Source of the DNA: JABDJL01 sp963664065
GTDB lineage: Bacteria; Pseudomonadota; Gammaproteobacteria; Xanthomonadales; SZUA-36
Direction of reading: 5' to 3'
Assembly: GCA_963664065.1 (NCBI GenBank)
Contig: OY760942.1
Span: forward strand, 434,001 to 498,000
DNA: 64,000 bases
Under the pieces are notes generated by a model. The model worked only from the letters and a program-made list of their open reading frames with translations, had not been told where the DNA came from and made no database searches. Shown here in pieces: positions 50,639-57,987 of this stretch (its first letter is position 1; each line of letters begins with the position of its first letter). The translations under genes and the position numbers were made by a program.

Positions 50639-51513
50639 GCAGCTTTTCTTAATTCCGTCATTTCCATTTCATACTGATTCGGGCTTCTGTAATCGAGGTA
50701 CGAATGCAGTCTGTAACTGTTATAAAACATCGATATGTAATCCAGAATATCCTGCTGTGCTTCATATCGAGTCTGGTAGTGCCACCAATGCACCCGTTCT
50801 TGTTTCAAGCTGCCGAAGAAGCTCTCCACAACGGCGTTGTCCCAGCAATCACCTTTTCGGCTCATGCTGCCTTTGAAGCCATGTGCTTTCAATAATTTCC
50901 TGAAAGCCTTACTGGCATACTGCGATCCGCGGTCAGAATGATGGATCAACCCCGCCGTTGGCCTACGCAACCAGATCGCCATCGTCAAAGCATCACACAC
51001 CAGCTGTGCTGTCATTTGGCTGCTCATACTCCAGCCAACAACTTTTCTGGAATATAAATCAATAACCACAGCCAGGTACAGCCAGCCTTCCCGGGTCCAG
51101 ACATAGCTGATGTCTGAAGCAAATACCTGGTTGGGTTGCTCAACATCAAATTGTCGTTCCAACAAATTCTCAAATAACGGCAATTTGTGATTGCTGTTGG
51201 TGGTCACTTTGAATTTCTTCTTATGCCGAACTTGAATACCCGCTTCTTTCATCAGCTTCACAGTCTTCGTTCTGCTGATCGGAAAACCCAATGCATTCAT
51301 TGCTCTTTTCATGCGCCGCCGGCCATAGGTGTACTTGCTGGCAATGGCTATATCCTTCATCCAGTCCAGCATCTCCTGGTGCTCTGGATCAGCCAGTCTG
51401 GCTTCTGTATTTCGCCGATAGTGGTAATAACCCTGTCGGCTGACGCCCAGTACTCGACACATCAGGTCGATTGGCCAGGTCTTCTTATGTTGGGTGACAA
51501 ACAAATATCTCAT
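50635..51513 (-). CDS. IS3-family transposase OrfB (DDE integrase core)
   Basis: Contains the N-terminal HTH_21 region (YGRRRMKRAMNALG) and the rve integrase core. The catalytic triad is Asp in FASDISYVWTREGWLYLAVV, Asp in GLIHHSDRGSQYAS and Glu in NAVVESFFGSLKQERV. An ATG at 51513 could start it alone, but the frame is open further upstream and is normally reached by -1 slippage from OrfA to give the OrfAB transposase. The coding sequence is complete, ending 31 bases inside the left element end. Confidence 0.92.
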   Translation of the reverse strand: MRYLFVTQHKKTWPIDLMCRVLGVSRQGYYHYRRNTEARLADPEHQEMLDWMKDIAIASKYTYGRRRMKRAMNALGFPISRTKTVKLMKEAGIQVRHKKKFKVTTNSNHKLPLFENLLERQFDVEQPNQVFASDISYVWTREGWLYLAVVIDLYSRKVVGWSMSSQMTAQLVCDALTMAIWLRRPTAGLIHHSDRGSQYASKAFRKLLKAHGFKGSMSRKGDCWDNAVVESFFGSLKQERVHWWHYQTRYEAQQDILDYISMFYNSYRLHSYLDYRSPNQYEMEMTELRKAA

Positions 51514-51803
51514 TTCATTTCTTTGGCAAAGAAGACCGTCGCTTTTTTTAGGATTTCTTTCTCCATTCTCAGGTTTTTGACCTGCGATCTTAACTTCCGG
51601 ATTTCCTCCTGTTCCGGTGTTAGTTTGCCGTTCCCGCGGAAAGCCTGACCGCCATCGGACCGCTGTTCTGAAACCCACCGACCAAGCATATTGCTATTAA
51701 GCCCAAGGCTTCTGGCCGCTTCTGCACGGCTATAACCTTGATCGAGTACCAAACTGACTGCATCCAGTTTGAACTCCTTTGAATACTTTTTTCTGCTACT
51801 CAA
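51510..51803 (-). CDS. IS3-family OrfA (DNA-binding subunit)
   Basis: A 97-residue protein with a helix-turn-helix (SKEFKLDAVSLVLDQGYSRAEAARSLGLNSNMLGRW) and a C-terminal leucine zipper (EEIRKLRSQVKNLRMEKEILKKA), the usual OrfA layout. It overlaps OrfB by a few bases in the -1 frame. Confidence 0.92.
   Translation of the reverse strand: MSSRKKYSKEFKLDAVSLVLDQGYSRAEAARSLGLNSNMLGRWVSEQRSDGGQAFRGNGKLTPEQEEIRKLRSQVKNLRMEKEILKKATVFFAKEMK
51543..51549 (-). other. Programmed -1 frameshift site of the IS3 element
   Basis: On the minus strand the run CTAAAAAAAGC contains A7 read as CTA AAA AAA GCG in OrfA. Slippage by one base gives AAA AAA AGC GAC, which continues as KSDGLLCQRNEMRYLF into OrfB. This is the standard A6G/A7-type signal of IS3 elements. 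Confidence 0.8.
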
Positions 51804-51867
51804 TTTACTTCTCCCAGTTAAATAAATTATCTCTTAACTGGGTTGTACAATCTATTGGACCACGTCA

Positions 51868-52026
51868 CATAATCACCCATCCGGGGTGACCGAACCAAGC
51901 CTTGCAGATCAAGCCATTACGCGCCGCCTCAAAGATGCGCTGGCATTACTCGAAATTCGATTGCTTGATCACTTTGTTATCGGGGATGGTTCGCCGGTTT
52001 CCATGGCTTCCAGGGGAATGATTTAG
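51868..52026 (+). pseudogene. radC: radC, only the last 52 codons remain
   Basis: The translation HNHPSGVTEPSLADQAITRR ... LLDHFVIGDGSPVSMASRGM is the end of the RadC/JAB domain, beginning within the metal-binding HxHPSG motif. It starts at the first base after the IS3 right end, so the 5' part of roughly 170 codons has been removed. Its place before rpmB-rpmG is the normal gammaproteobacterial order. The remnant cannot be functional. Confidence 0.9.
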
Positions 52027-52049
52027 AGCGGGACTTCGACCGGTTTTCC

Positions 52050-52078
52050 TTGCATGTAAAGGACGCTTGAGGTATAAA
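52050..52078 (+). promoter_or_regulatory. Promoter of rpmB-rpmG
   Basis: TTGCAT (52050-52055), a 17-base spacer, and TATAAA (52073-52078) lie 40 bases before rpmB. Confidence 0.65.
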
Positions 52079-52118
52079 GTCCCGCTCATTTTTACAGCGA
52101 CAGCAACGGATCAGAAAG

Positions 52119-52355
52119 ATGGCCAGAGTCTGCCAGGTAACAGGAAAACGCCCGATCAGTGGAAACAATGTGTCGCACTCTAATATCAAGAGTAAGCGAC
52201 GTTTTCTTCCCAATCTTCACAGCCATCGTTTTTGGGTGGAAAGCGAGAATCGTTGGGTAAAGCTTCGTGTATCCACAAAGGGTTTGCGTATTATTGACAA
52301 GAAGGGTATTGATACCGTTCTGGCTGACATGCGCGCCAACGGCGCCAAGGTCTGA
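52119..52355 (+). CDS. rpmB: 50S ribosomal protein L28
   Basis: A 78-residue basic protein, MARVCQVTGKRPISGNNVSH and on to FWVESENRWVKLRVSTKGLR, the full-length L28 of proteobacteria. It is a structural part of the large subunit. It is followed 13 bases later by rpmG and preceded by its own promoter and the radC stump. Confidence 0.97.
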   Translation: MARVCQVTGKRPISGNNVSHSNIKSKRRFLPNLHSHRFWVESENRWVKLRVSTKGLRIIDKKGIDTVLADMRANGAKV

Positions 52356-52368
52356 GGAGTACTGAAAC

Positions 52369-52536
52369 ATGGCTAAATCATCACGAGAAAAAATACGCCT
52401 GGTTTCTTCAGCGAAAACGGGACATTTTTACACCACGGACAAAAGCAAGAAAAACATGCCCGGCAAGATGGAAATCAAGAAATTTGATCCGGTTGTTCGC
52501 AAGCACGTGATCTACAAGGAAGCCAAGATAAAATAA
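52369..52536 (+). CDS. rpmG: 50S ribosomal protein L33
   Basis: A 55-residue protein (MAKSSREKIRLVSSAKTGHF, then YTTDKSKKNMPGKMEIKKFD, ending HVIYKEAKIK), full-length L33 without zinc-binding CxxC pairs. The ATG at 52369 follows GAGGAG within the rpmB-rpmG gap. A strong terminator follows at 52586. Confidence 0.97.
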   Translation: MAKSSREKIRLVSSAKTGHFYTTDKSKKNMPGKMEIKKFDPVVRKHVIYKEAKIK

Positions 52537-52585
52537 GGATGGGAAAATAGATCCGGGCAAGTAACAAGTACCCGGTTCTTCCCGA

Positions 52586-52614
52586 AACCCGCCTCCATGA
52601 GTGCGGGTTTTTTT
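52586..52614 (+). terminator. Terminator of rpmB-rpmG
   Basis: AACCCGC and GCGGGTT form a seven-bp stem around CTCCATGAGT and run into seven T residues. Confidence 0.85.
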
Positions 52615-52714
52615 GTGCCCGTCTGGCGGCAGATTCCGGTATGACAAAGAATTTGTGTTTCAATATCGTGCATGATTTACCCAGACATGGTTATAGGCAA
52701 AACGATAAAAACGG

Positions 52715-53414
52715 ATGAACTGGGATCGGATTGAGAAAATTGTCATAGTGGGTGGCGGAATGGCCGGTTGGGCTGCTGCGTCTTGCATTAGCAATGCCTT
52801 GCGCGGACAGCTAATAGAAATTATCGTGCTGGATGACCATCCTGATCACCAAGCCCGTATCGAAGCAAGTTTGCCTATTACACAGGCATTTCACCAGCGG
52901 CTTGGAATCAATGAACAGCAACTGATGCGGGAAACTGCCGCATCTTTCAGCCTGGGCACTCAGTTCAATGATTGGATTGCTCCGGGACATCACTATTTCC
53001 AGCCAATAGCCGCACACGGGGCAAGCATTGAGTTTGTCATGTTTCACCAGTATGCGATCAAGGCACGCCTGGCCGGGGACAAGGCCCCGTTTAATCACTA
53101 TTCCCTTTGTGCCATGTCTGCGCAAAAAGACAAATTTGTTCATCCGGGAATAGACCCTGAATCAATTCTGTCAACTTTGTTATATGCCCATCATCTAGAT
53201 GCCGGGCGCTATGTGCGATTTATGCGCGCTTACGCGAGCGCAAATGGAGTTGCCGGGCTGGACGCAACGGTGATCAAGACAGATGTGCATCCCGGAAACG
53301 GCTTCATCAATTCGGTAGGCCTTGATAATGGCGATGTGATGAAAGCCGACCTGTTTATTGACTGTTCGGGCCAGAACGCTGTGCTTGCTGGTACGGCGAT
53401 GAATACAGAATTTG
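52715..53414 (+). pseudogene. Tryptophan-halogenase-like flavoprotein, 5' fragment
   Basis: Begins MNWDRIEKIVIVGGGMAGWA, the FAD-binding GxGxxG motif of flavin-dependent tryptophan halogenases, and reaches ADLFIDCSGQNAVLAGTAMN before a mobile element interrupts it at 53415. The 3' fragment is at 57138-57927. Joined through one copy of the 8-bp target repeat AGAATTTG, the frame reads MNTEFEDWSRFLPANR and gives about 493 residues, the family's normal length. The lysine needed in PrnA (K79 in GAFKAAIKF) is replaced by Ser in ASFSLGTQF, so even the intact gene may not have halogenated. Upstream is the rpmG terminator. Confidence 0.85.
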
Positions 53415-53457
53415 GGTAGTGGCTCAGTCTCAAATTTCTATGCTTGACCGCTCATGC

Positions 53458-53463
53458 TATAAT
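53458..53463 (+). promoter_or_regulatory. Extended -10 of the small basic protein gene
   Basis: TGCTATAAT (extended -10, hexamer 53458-53463) ends seven bases before the ATG at 53471. There is no Shine-Dalgarno sequence and no clear -35, which suggests a leaderless transcript. The transposase gene of the same element has the same seven-base spacing. Confidence 0.5.
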
Positions 53464-53470
53464 GCCCTGT

Positions 53471-53704
53471 ATGGGCAATCCAAAAAGACCCCGCGATACT
53501 AACCTGCTAGCCAAGGCTATTGTAGACCTTTCTACCGGCGAAGCTGTTGATCCTGATCCCAACAAAGGGAAAGACCCTGCTGCTGTTGCACTGGGGCGAA
53601 AAGGTGGCTTAAAGGGTGGAAAAGCCCGTGCCGCAAAGATGACCGCAGAGGAACGGAGCGAAGCCGCTAAGAAGGCTGCTAGGGCAAGATGGAAAAGATC
53701 GTGA
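53471..53704 (+). CDS. Small basic protein with KGG-type motif, element cargo
   Basis: A 77-residue protein starting MGNPKRPRDTNLLAKAIVD and ending in the low-complexity stretch GRKGGLKGGKARAAKMTAEE, then RSEAAKKAARARWKRS. Small proteins with this GGxKGGxARA...AAxxARW tail are widespread in mobile and stress-related contexts and look nucleic-acid-binding, but I know no assigned role. The ATG at 53471 is chosen over upstream codons, because the -10 element lies seven bases before it. Its stop is immediately next to the stop of the convergent dCTP-deaminase-like gene. Confidence 0.65.
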   Translation: MGNPKRPRDTNLLAKAIVDLSTGEAVDPDPNKGKDPAAVALGRKGGLKGGKARAAKMTAEERSEAAKKAARARWKRS

Positions 53705-54378
53705 TTATTTAAAAGCAACGAGCGCCACGAGAGCTAGCAATGTGGCAATTAGTATCGGGATCACCCATTTAAAATACGCGAATCCGTCAACCAATCTTTC
53801 AACCGAGCGTTCCAACGTTCCTACGTTGGTACTTAGAGAGCGCAAGGTTGTTAGCACTTCCGACAAGGCCATACCTTCACTTTCCGTAATAAATTCGATC
53901 TCGTCTGCGCCAAGTTCTAGTCTACCCTGGTAAGGGCCGGCATAAGGACGGGTAGTCGGCTCCTCCAAGCGATGGAACTCAACGGAAACCAAATCATCTT
54001 TGTACGGTAATGTAATGGACCTGGGAGTCAAGTTTGTTAGCCCTACAATTAAACGCCCGTGATAGCCATGATCGATTTGTGGGCCAGTTGTAGCAATCAA
54101 GCCTTTTCGCGCATATTTTGCCCTCAGGCCAAAGCGAGCCGCATATTGTGAACTAAGTTTATTTCTTCTAAAACAGTTACAACACCAAAATCACCCGGAA
54201 GAATACTTATATACCCATCAGCCTTAATATCAATCAGCTTCTTAGTGCTCGTCGTCGCTCCTTGTGGTCCAACGCGCAAATCATAGGTCGCTGCTTCTAC
54301 TTGGCTATCCTCAAATGGAATTATTTCTATTTCCTTTTCTTCGCAAGTTTCGATAATTTGTTGGGCATTTAAAAGCAT
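53705..54378 (-). pseudogene. dCTP-deaminase-fold protein with coiled coil and membrane anchor, single frameshift
   Basis: Joined frames give about 224 residues. The start (MLLNAQQIIETCEEKEIEII; YDLRVG; ISILPGDFGVVTVLEEINL) and the middle (RFGLRAKYARKGLIATTGPQ; IDHGYHGRLIVGLTNLTPRS) follow the Dcd/dUTPase fold. A predicted coiled coil (SEVLTTLRSLSTNVGTLERS) and a C-terminal membrane helix (WVIPILIATLLALVALVAF) follow. The first frame stops after HNMRLALA; adding one C near 54126-54133 joins RLRFGLRAKYARKGL. Where E. coli Dcd has the catalytic Glu (VLEF), this protein has Gly (VGLTN), so deaminase activity is doubtful. Start ATG at 54378 follows GGAGTGG. Confidence 0.72.
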
Positions 54379-54477
54379 TTGCTATCCACTCCTTAAAATC
54401 ATTCTTAGAACCCCGGCTTAAAATGGATGAGGTTATCTGGTTGCACGGGAAGTAACAATTCTTCAGGAACAGAATAA

Positions 54478-55557
54478 CTACTTTACGAGCCTTAACTTTT
54501 TATCTGGTAATAAATTAGAAGCATATAAATATTTGAAATCACCGTTACTTATTCTCGCCATTCTTGCAAAGTCATCTATAGAATATTCCAATTGGGATTC
54601 ATGTAACTTGATAATCTCAGATAAGGTTTGAGGAATCTCATGCGGAAACTCCGTATTAATTGGCTCCTGTTTTCTATACCCATACATACTCATTTGACGC
54701 CATAAATACTCAGATTGATTTCTTGAGATGAGACCGAGGGTTTTAGCTCGCATCAATAATGCCTGCATTGCAACCCGCCATACACGCTTTAATCTTGCAA
54801 GTTCTGCTAATGTAATTTTGCCGCGCAGGTCTGGAATAATACTTTCAGCAGGCATTAGAAGTTCAGCCGCAAATGCATTTGCTTCATTTTCCATTGTTAC
54901 GCTTGTTTGCCTATGCATGACAAGATGCCCAAGTTCATGGGCAAGAGAAAACCGCATTCTATCGGCTGGTCTGTCTCTGTTGAGGAAAATGCATGGGGGT
55001 AACCCAGGAATCCTTAATGACACACCATCTACCATGGCATAACTAAAATCACACCAAAAAATAACAACACCTGATTTTTCTATCAAGTTTGTCAAATTGG
55101 TAACAGGGCCATTTTTCAATAACCATGTATTCCGAATCATTTTGGCGATTGCTACGGAGTCATGGTCGTAATCTTCAATGTCATACTCTGGCAGTCTCAG
55201 ACTTGCATCAATATCAACCGAACGAAGTAATGCTTTCAGGTTCAAAAGTCGTATGCTTAACTCAGCGGTTAGTTTGTTTAACGCTTTCACGCCCACAGAT
55301 GCTCTTTTCCGAAACATGGCATGCACACTCATAGGCTGCCCAATTGCCCGTCCAGATTGGTAGAAGAAATTAACAGGGAAGTTCAATTGCTCTGCAATTG
55401 CTTCAATGACAACATCGTCTGGCAATGAGACACCATTTTCGATTTTGCTAAGCCTTGCTTGTGAAATTTGAGATTTCTTTGCAAGTGAAGACTGGCTATC
55501 TCCGCGGTATTCACGCGCCACCAAAAACATTTCTGGGTTGAATGCAGCAGCCTTCAT
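54478..55557 (-). CDS. XRE helix-turn-helix plus ImmA/IrrE metallopeptidase
   Basis: A 359-residue protein with an XRE domain at residues about 8-62 (SQSSLAKKSQISQARLSKIE) and an ImmA/IrrE-type zinc peptidase domain. The metal motif is FSLAHELGHLVMH, with the third ligand probably in ENEANAFAAELLMP. A C-terminal region of about 90 residues follows. Such proteins cleave or sequester partner regulators or toxins. The start is two bases behind the stop of the 193-residue gene, so translation is tightly coupled. The same two-gene layout is known from XRE-ImmA antitoxin-like systems, for example RosmerTA, described as phage defence; that equivalence is inferred from architecture only. Confidence 0.88.
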   Translation of the reverse strand: MKAAAFNPEMFLVAREYRGDSQSSLAKKSQISQARLSKIENGVSLPDDVVIEAIAEQLNFPVNFFYQSGRAIGQPMSVHAMFRKRASVGVKALNKLTAELSIRLLNLKALLRSVDIDASLRLPEYDIEDYDHDSVAIAKMIRNTWLLKNGPVTNLTNLIEKSGVVIFWCDFSYAMVDGVSLRIPGLPPCIFLNRDRPADRMRFSLAHELGHLVMHRQTSVTMENEANAFAAELLMPAESIIPDLRGKITLAELARLKRVWRVAMQALLMRAKTLGLISRNQSEYLWRQMSMYGYRKQEPINTEFPHEIPQTLSEIIKLHESQLEYSIDDFARMARISNGDFKYLYASNLLPDKKLRLVK

Positions 55558-55559
55558 TT

Positions 55560-56141
55560 TTAGTCTTTAATCAAAATTTCGTTGTCAACAATTACACCCT
55601 TTTTAAGTTTTGCTACTGGAGTTGATATCTGAGTCGCGGAAGCATCGGGTTCAGGTAGTTCAACAACATTGCCTTCTGTTTCTAGTATGGAAAATAGCCA
55701 GTGAATAGTTTTCCCGTTTCTTGCAACTACAATAATATCCTCGATGGCGGTTTCGGTTACGTTCAAGACATATTGTATTTCGATCCGCTGAATATCTGGG
55801 ATAAGACTGCTTTGTGGATCGTGAAACGCTAGTGAATTTTGAGTTGGGTAATTTCGGCTATAGCCAGCATGATTACCTTTCTTGAATCTGAAAACTAAAT
55901 TATCCCCTACGCAAAACCAGAGAGAACCCTGAATTTTGACAATTTGGATGTTTTCATAGCGTGACAGTCTGTCAATAGCATTTATTCCCATCCGTTCCCA
56001 AACAATGTTTGCGCGTGTCCGTTTAAATTGCATTCGCTCAGATTCTGGCAAGTCTTGAAAGTATTTCCAAGCAGCCGTAATTATGAAATTAATGTCTGAT
56101 ATAAGGTTACCAAGAGCCTGTTTAACTGAATCTTCTGTCAC
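55560..56141 (-). CDS. 193-residue partner of the XRE-ImmA protein
   Basis: A soluble protein (MTEDSVKQALGNLISDINFI...) with an N-terminal helical part and a beta-rich middle (IQIVKIQGSLWFCVGDNLVF; QRIEIQYVLNVTETAIEDII), with no signal peptide or membrane helix. The GTG start at 56141 follows GAGGAAAGG. It is the first gene of the leftward cargo operon, followed after two bases by the XRE-ImmA gene. Proteins of this size and place beside XRE-ImmA genes are generally uncharacterised; a toxin role is plausible but not shown. The 123-base AT-rich gap upstream, with repeats of GAAACTAT, probably holds operators for the XRE domain. Confidence 0.7.
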   Translation of the reverse strand: MTEDSVKQALGNLISDINFIITAAWKYFQDLPESERMQFKRTRANIVWERMGINAIDRLSRYENIQIVKIQGSLWFCVGDNLVFRFKKGNHAGYSRNYPTQNSLAFHDPQSSLIPDIQRIEIQYVLNVTETAIEDIIVVARNGKTIHWLFSILETEGNVVELPEPDASATQISTPVAKLKKGVIVDNEILIKD

Positions 56142-56228
56142 CGCCTTTCCTCGTTTTATCGCTTGTAAAAGAAACTATCATTATTTACAATAATAAGCAA
56201 TAATTATTCCGAAACTATTCACAAAGTG

Positions 56229-56257
56229 TTGTATTTGCATAAGCGGTCATGTATAAT
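56229..56257 (+). promoter_or_regulatory. Promoter of the IS1-family transposase
   Basis: TTGTAT (56229-56234), 17-base spacer, TATAAT (56252-56257). The ATG lies exactly seven bases after the -10, and no Shine-Dalgarno sequence is present, so initiation would be leaderless. Confidence 0.6.
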
Positions 56258-56264
56258 ATTCAGT

Positions 56265-57128
56265 ATGAATAAACTACATATAAAAAAACGTGCACAGATA
56301 CTTCATATGCTGGTAGAGGGTAATAGCCTTCGCGCTACCGCAAGAATGGCAGACGTAAGCCGTAACACGGTTGATAAGTTGCTTCGTGACGTTGGTTCAG
56401 CCTGTTTAGACTATCAGGACAAACCCCTTCGCGATCTTCCCTGTAAGCGGATTGAATGTGATGAAATCTGGTCTTTCGTGTACTCGAAGCAAGAAGAAAT
56501 GAAGGAACTGTTCGGTGTGGGCGATATATGGACATGGACTGCTATCTGCGCTGACACCAAAATTGTGCCTTGTTGGCGCGTTGATTATCGTGATGCGGAC
56601 GCAGCCAGAGGCTTTATGTACGATCTGGCGAGCAGGCTGAGCAATCGTATCCAACTGACCACTGATGGCTTGAGAGTCTACATAGAAGCCGTAGAAGACT
56701 CATTTGGCGACAACGTTGATTACTCTCAGTTAATTAAGATATATGGTGATGCGCCTAAATCAGAGCAGAAGCGTTACAGTCCAGCAAAATGCACTGGTAC
56801 TAAGAAAAACAAAGTTAACGGAAAGCCCAATCAGTCTCATGTTTCAACTAGCTTTGTTGAACGCCAAAACCTGACCATGAGAATGTCCATGCGCCGCTTT
56901 ACAAGATTAACCAATGCGTTCAGTAAGAAAATTGAAAATCATATGCATGCAATTTCATTGCACTTTATGTACTACAATTTCGGGCGCATACATCAAACGT
57001 TGAGAGTCACACCGGCAATGGAAGCTGGCGTTACGGATCATGTGTGGTCACTGGAAGAAATTGCTAATCTCGTGCCAGAAAATCAACCTAAAAAACGTGG
57101 CCCTTACAAGAAGAAAGTTTCAGACTGA
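56265..57128 (+). CDS. IS1-family transposase
   Basis: A 287-residue single-frame transposase. An N-terminal helix-turn-helix (ILHMLVEGNSLRATARMADV, SRNTVDKLLRDVG) precedes the DDE core: Asp in ECDEIWSFVYSKQEE, Asp in IQLTTDGLRVYIEAVED and Glu in STSFVERQNLTMRMSMRR, followed by LTNAFSKK and LHFMYYNFGRIHQTL, as in single-frame IS1 relatives. The ATG at 56265 fits the promoter; an in-frame start 39 bases upstream is less likely. The stop lies nine bases inside the right element end. The coding sequence appears complete, and the clean element ends suggest recent activity. Confidence 0.93.
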   Translation: MNKLHIKKRAQILHMLVEGNSLRATARMADVSRNTVDKLLRDVGSACLDYQDKPLRDLPCKRIECDEIWSFVYSKQEEMKELFGVGDIWTWTAICADTKIVPCWRVDYRDADAARGFMYDLASRLSNRIQLTTDGLRVYIEAVEDSFGDNVDYSQLIKIYGDAPKSEQKRYSPAKCTGTKKNKVNGKPNQSHVSTSFVERQNLTMRMSMRRFTRLTNAFSKKIENHMHAISLHFMYYNFGRIHQTLRVTPAMEAGVTDHVWSLEEIANLVPENQPKKRGPYKKKVSD

Positions 57129-57137
57129 GCCACTACC

Positions 57138-57927
57138 AGAATTTGAAGACTGGAGCAGGTTTCTTCCTGCAAACCGTATGGTCTCCTTCTCCGGCTCACT
57201 TGTGTATACGGCTCCTTGTACGAAAATCAATGCGCTGGACTCCTGTTGGTACCAGACACTTGCTACCCAACATGGCCAGGAACACCGCCTGATTTACTGC
57301 GACCGGCACCTGGATGACGATGAGGCTGTGCATGTACTTCAAAATGCATCTGGAACAGAAGCGGTTGAAGCTGAACCCAAGGTTCTGAGCTTCCTTTCCG
57401 GTCACCGAAAAAAATTCTGGACCGGAAACTGTATCGCACTCGGCTCAGCAGCCGGTTTTTTTGAACCGGGTACCGGCACCTCGCTGGCGCTTTTACAGTC
57501 CGGCTTAATGCGGTTGATCAATATGTTTCCGGACAAGGACTGCAACACATTGCTAGTTGATGAATACAACCGGCTGACGAACGCAGAATATGAAAACATC
57601 CGTGATTTCCTGATTCTTCATTACCGTGCAACGCAACGAGGCGAATCTCTTTTTTGGGGTGATTACCTGGCACAGGATGTACCCGAAAGCCTGGCACATA
57701 AAATCAGCCTGTTTCATGCCCAGGGCCAGGTGGCATCATACGAAGAAGAATCATTCCCTGACTCTATCTGGGCTTCGGTCTGGCTGGGTCAGGATCAGTG
57801 GCCTCCTGCATATGATCCTGTGCTGGACAATTACGATTTTGATCGATTGAAAGAACGATTCGACCAGATGAAACAACTGATTGGGCAAGCTGTCGAGGCC
57901 ATGCCTGCACACAGGGACTTTTTGTAA
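57138..57927 (+). pseudogene. Tryptophan-halogenase-like flavoprotein, 3' fragment
   Basis: Continues the gene from 52715 in frame after the target repeat: EFEDWSRFLPANRMVSFSGS onward, with NCIALGSAAGFFEPGTGTSL and the C-terminal helices. In PrnA-type halogenases this half carries WxWxIP and a catalytic Glu in EPLES. Here the corresponding stretches are LDSCWYQTLAT and EPGTGTS, so both signatures are lost. The homologue may therefore be an oxidoreductase that has lost halogenase chemistry. It is convergent with the hydantoinase gene and separated by a hairpin terminator. As it stands the fragment has no start signals. Confidence 0.85.
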
Positions 57928-57972
57928 CGGTTTTGCCCTGCCAGCCCCAAAAAAGCAGGGCTTTAAAACCGT
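57928..57972. terminator. Bidirectional terminator between the halogenase and hydantoinase genes
   Basis: ACGGTTTT with AAAACCGT forms the base and CCCTGC with GCAGGG the top of a hairpin; T-rich or A-rich arms suit both directions. Confidence 0.7.
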
Positions 57973-57987
57973 AATTGGTTTGTTCCT

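Larger units (their letters stand above)
50604..51867 (-). mobile_element. IS3-family insertion sequence
   Basis: A 1264-bp element with imperfect terminal inverted repeats of about 37 bases, both beginning TGACGTGGTC and containing TACAACCCAGTTAAG, so it has the TG...CA ends of the family. It carries overlapping orfA and orfB with an A7 slippery site. The flanks (CGG on the left, CAT on the right) show no target duplication. The right end abuts codon CAT of a radC remnant and the left end truncates the TPR gene, so an adjacent deletion or recombination probably followed insertion. Confidence 0.88.
53415..57137 (+). mobile_element. IS1-family element carrying a four-gene, defence-like cargo
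   Basis: The element is 3723 bp and bounded by inverted repeats beginning GGTAGTGGCTCAGTCT (16 perfect bases, about 20 with one mismatch). The 8-bp direct repeat AGAATTTG lies at 53407-53414 and 57138-57145, so the ends are exact. It carries an IS1-type transposase at its right end and four other genes: a small basic protein, a dCTP-deaminase-like membrane protein, an XRE-ImmA/IrrE protein and a 193-residue partner. The cargo is more AT-rich than its surroundings. Insertion split a halogenase-like gene. This size is well above an ordinary IS1 element, so it is best viewed as a passenger-carrying IS. Confidence 0.92.

Noticed and set aside
53415..57137. Intein or group II intron inside the halogenase gene
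   Set aside because: The inverted repeats, the 8-bp target duplication and an IS1-type transposase identify a DNA transposon. There is no intein splicing motif, ribozyme domain or reverse transcriptase.
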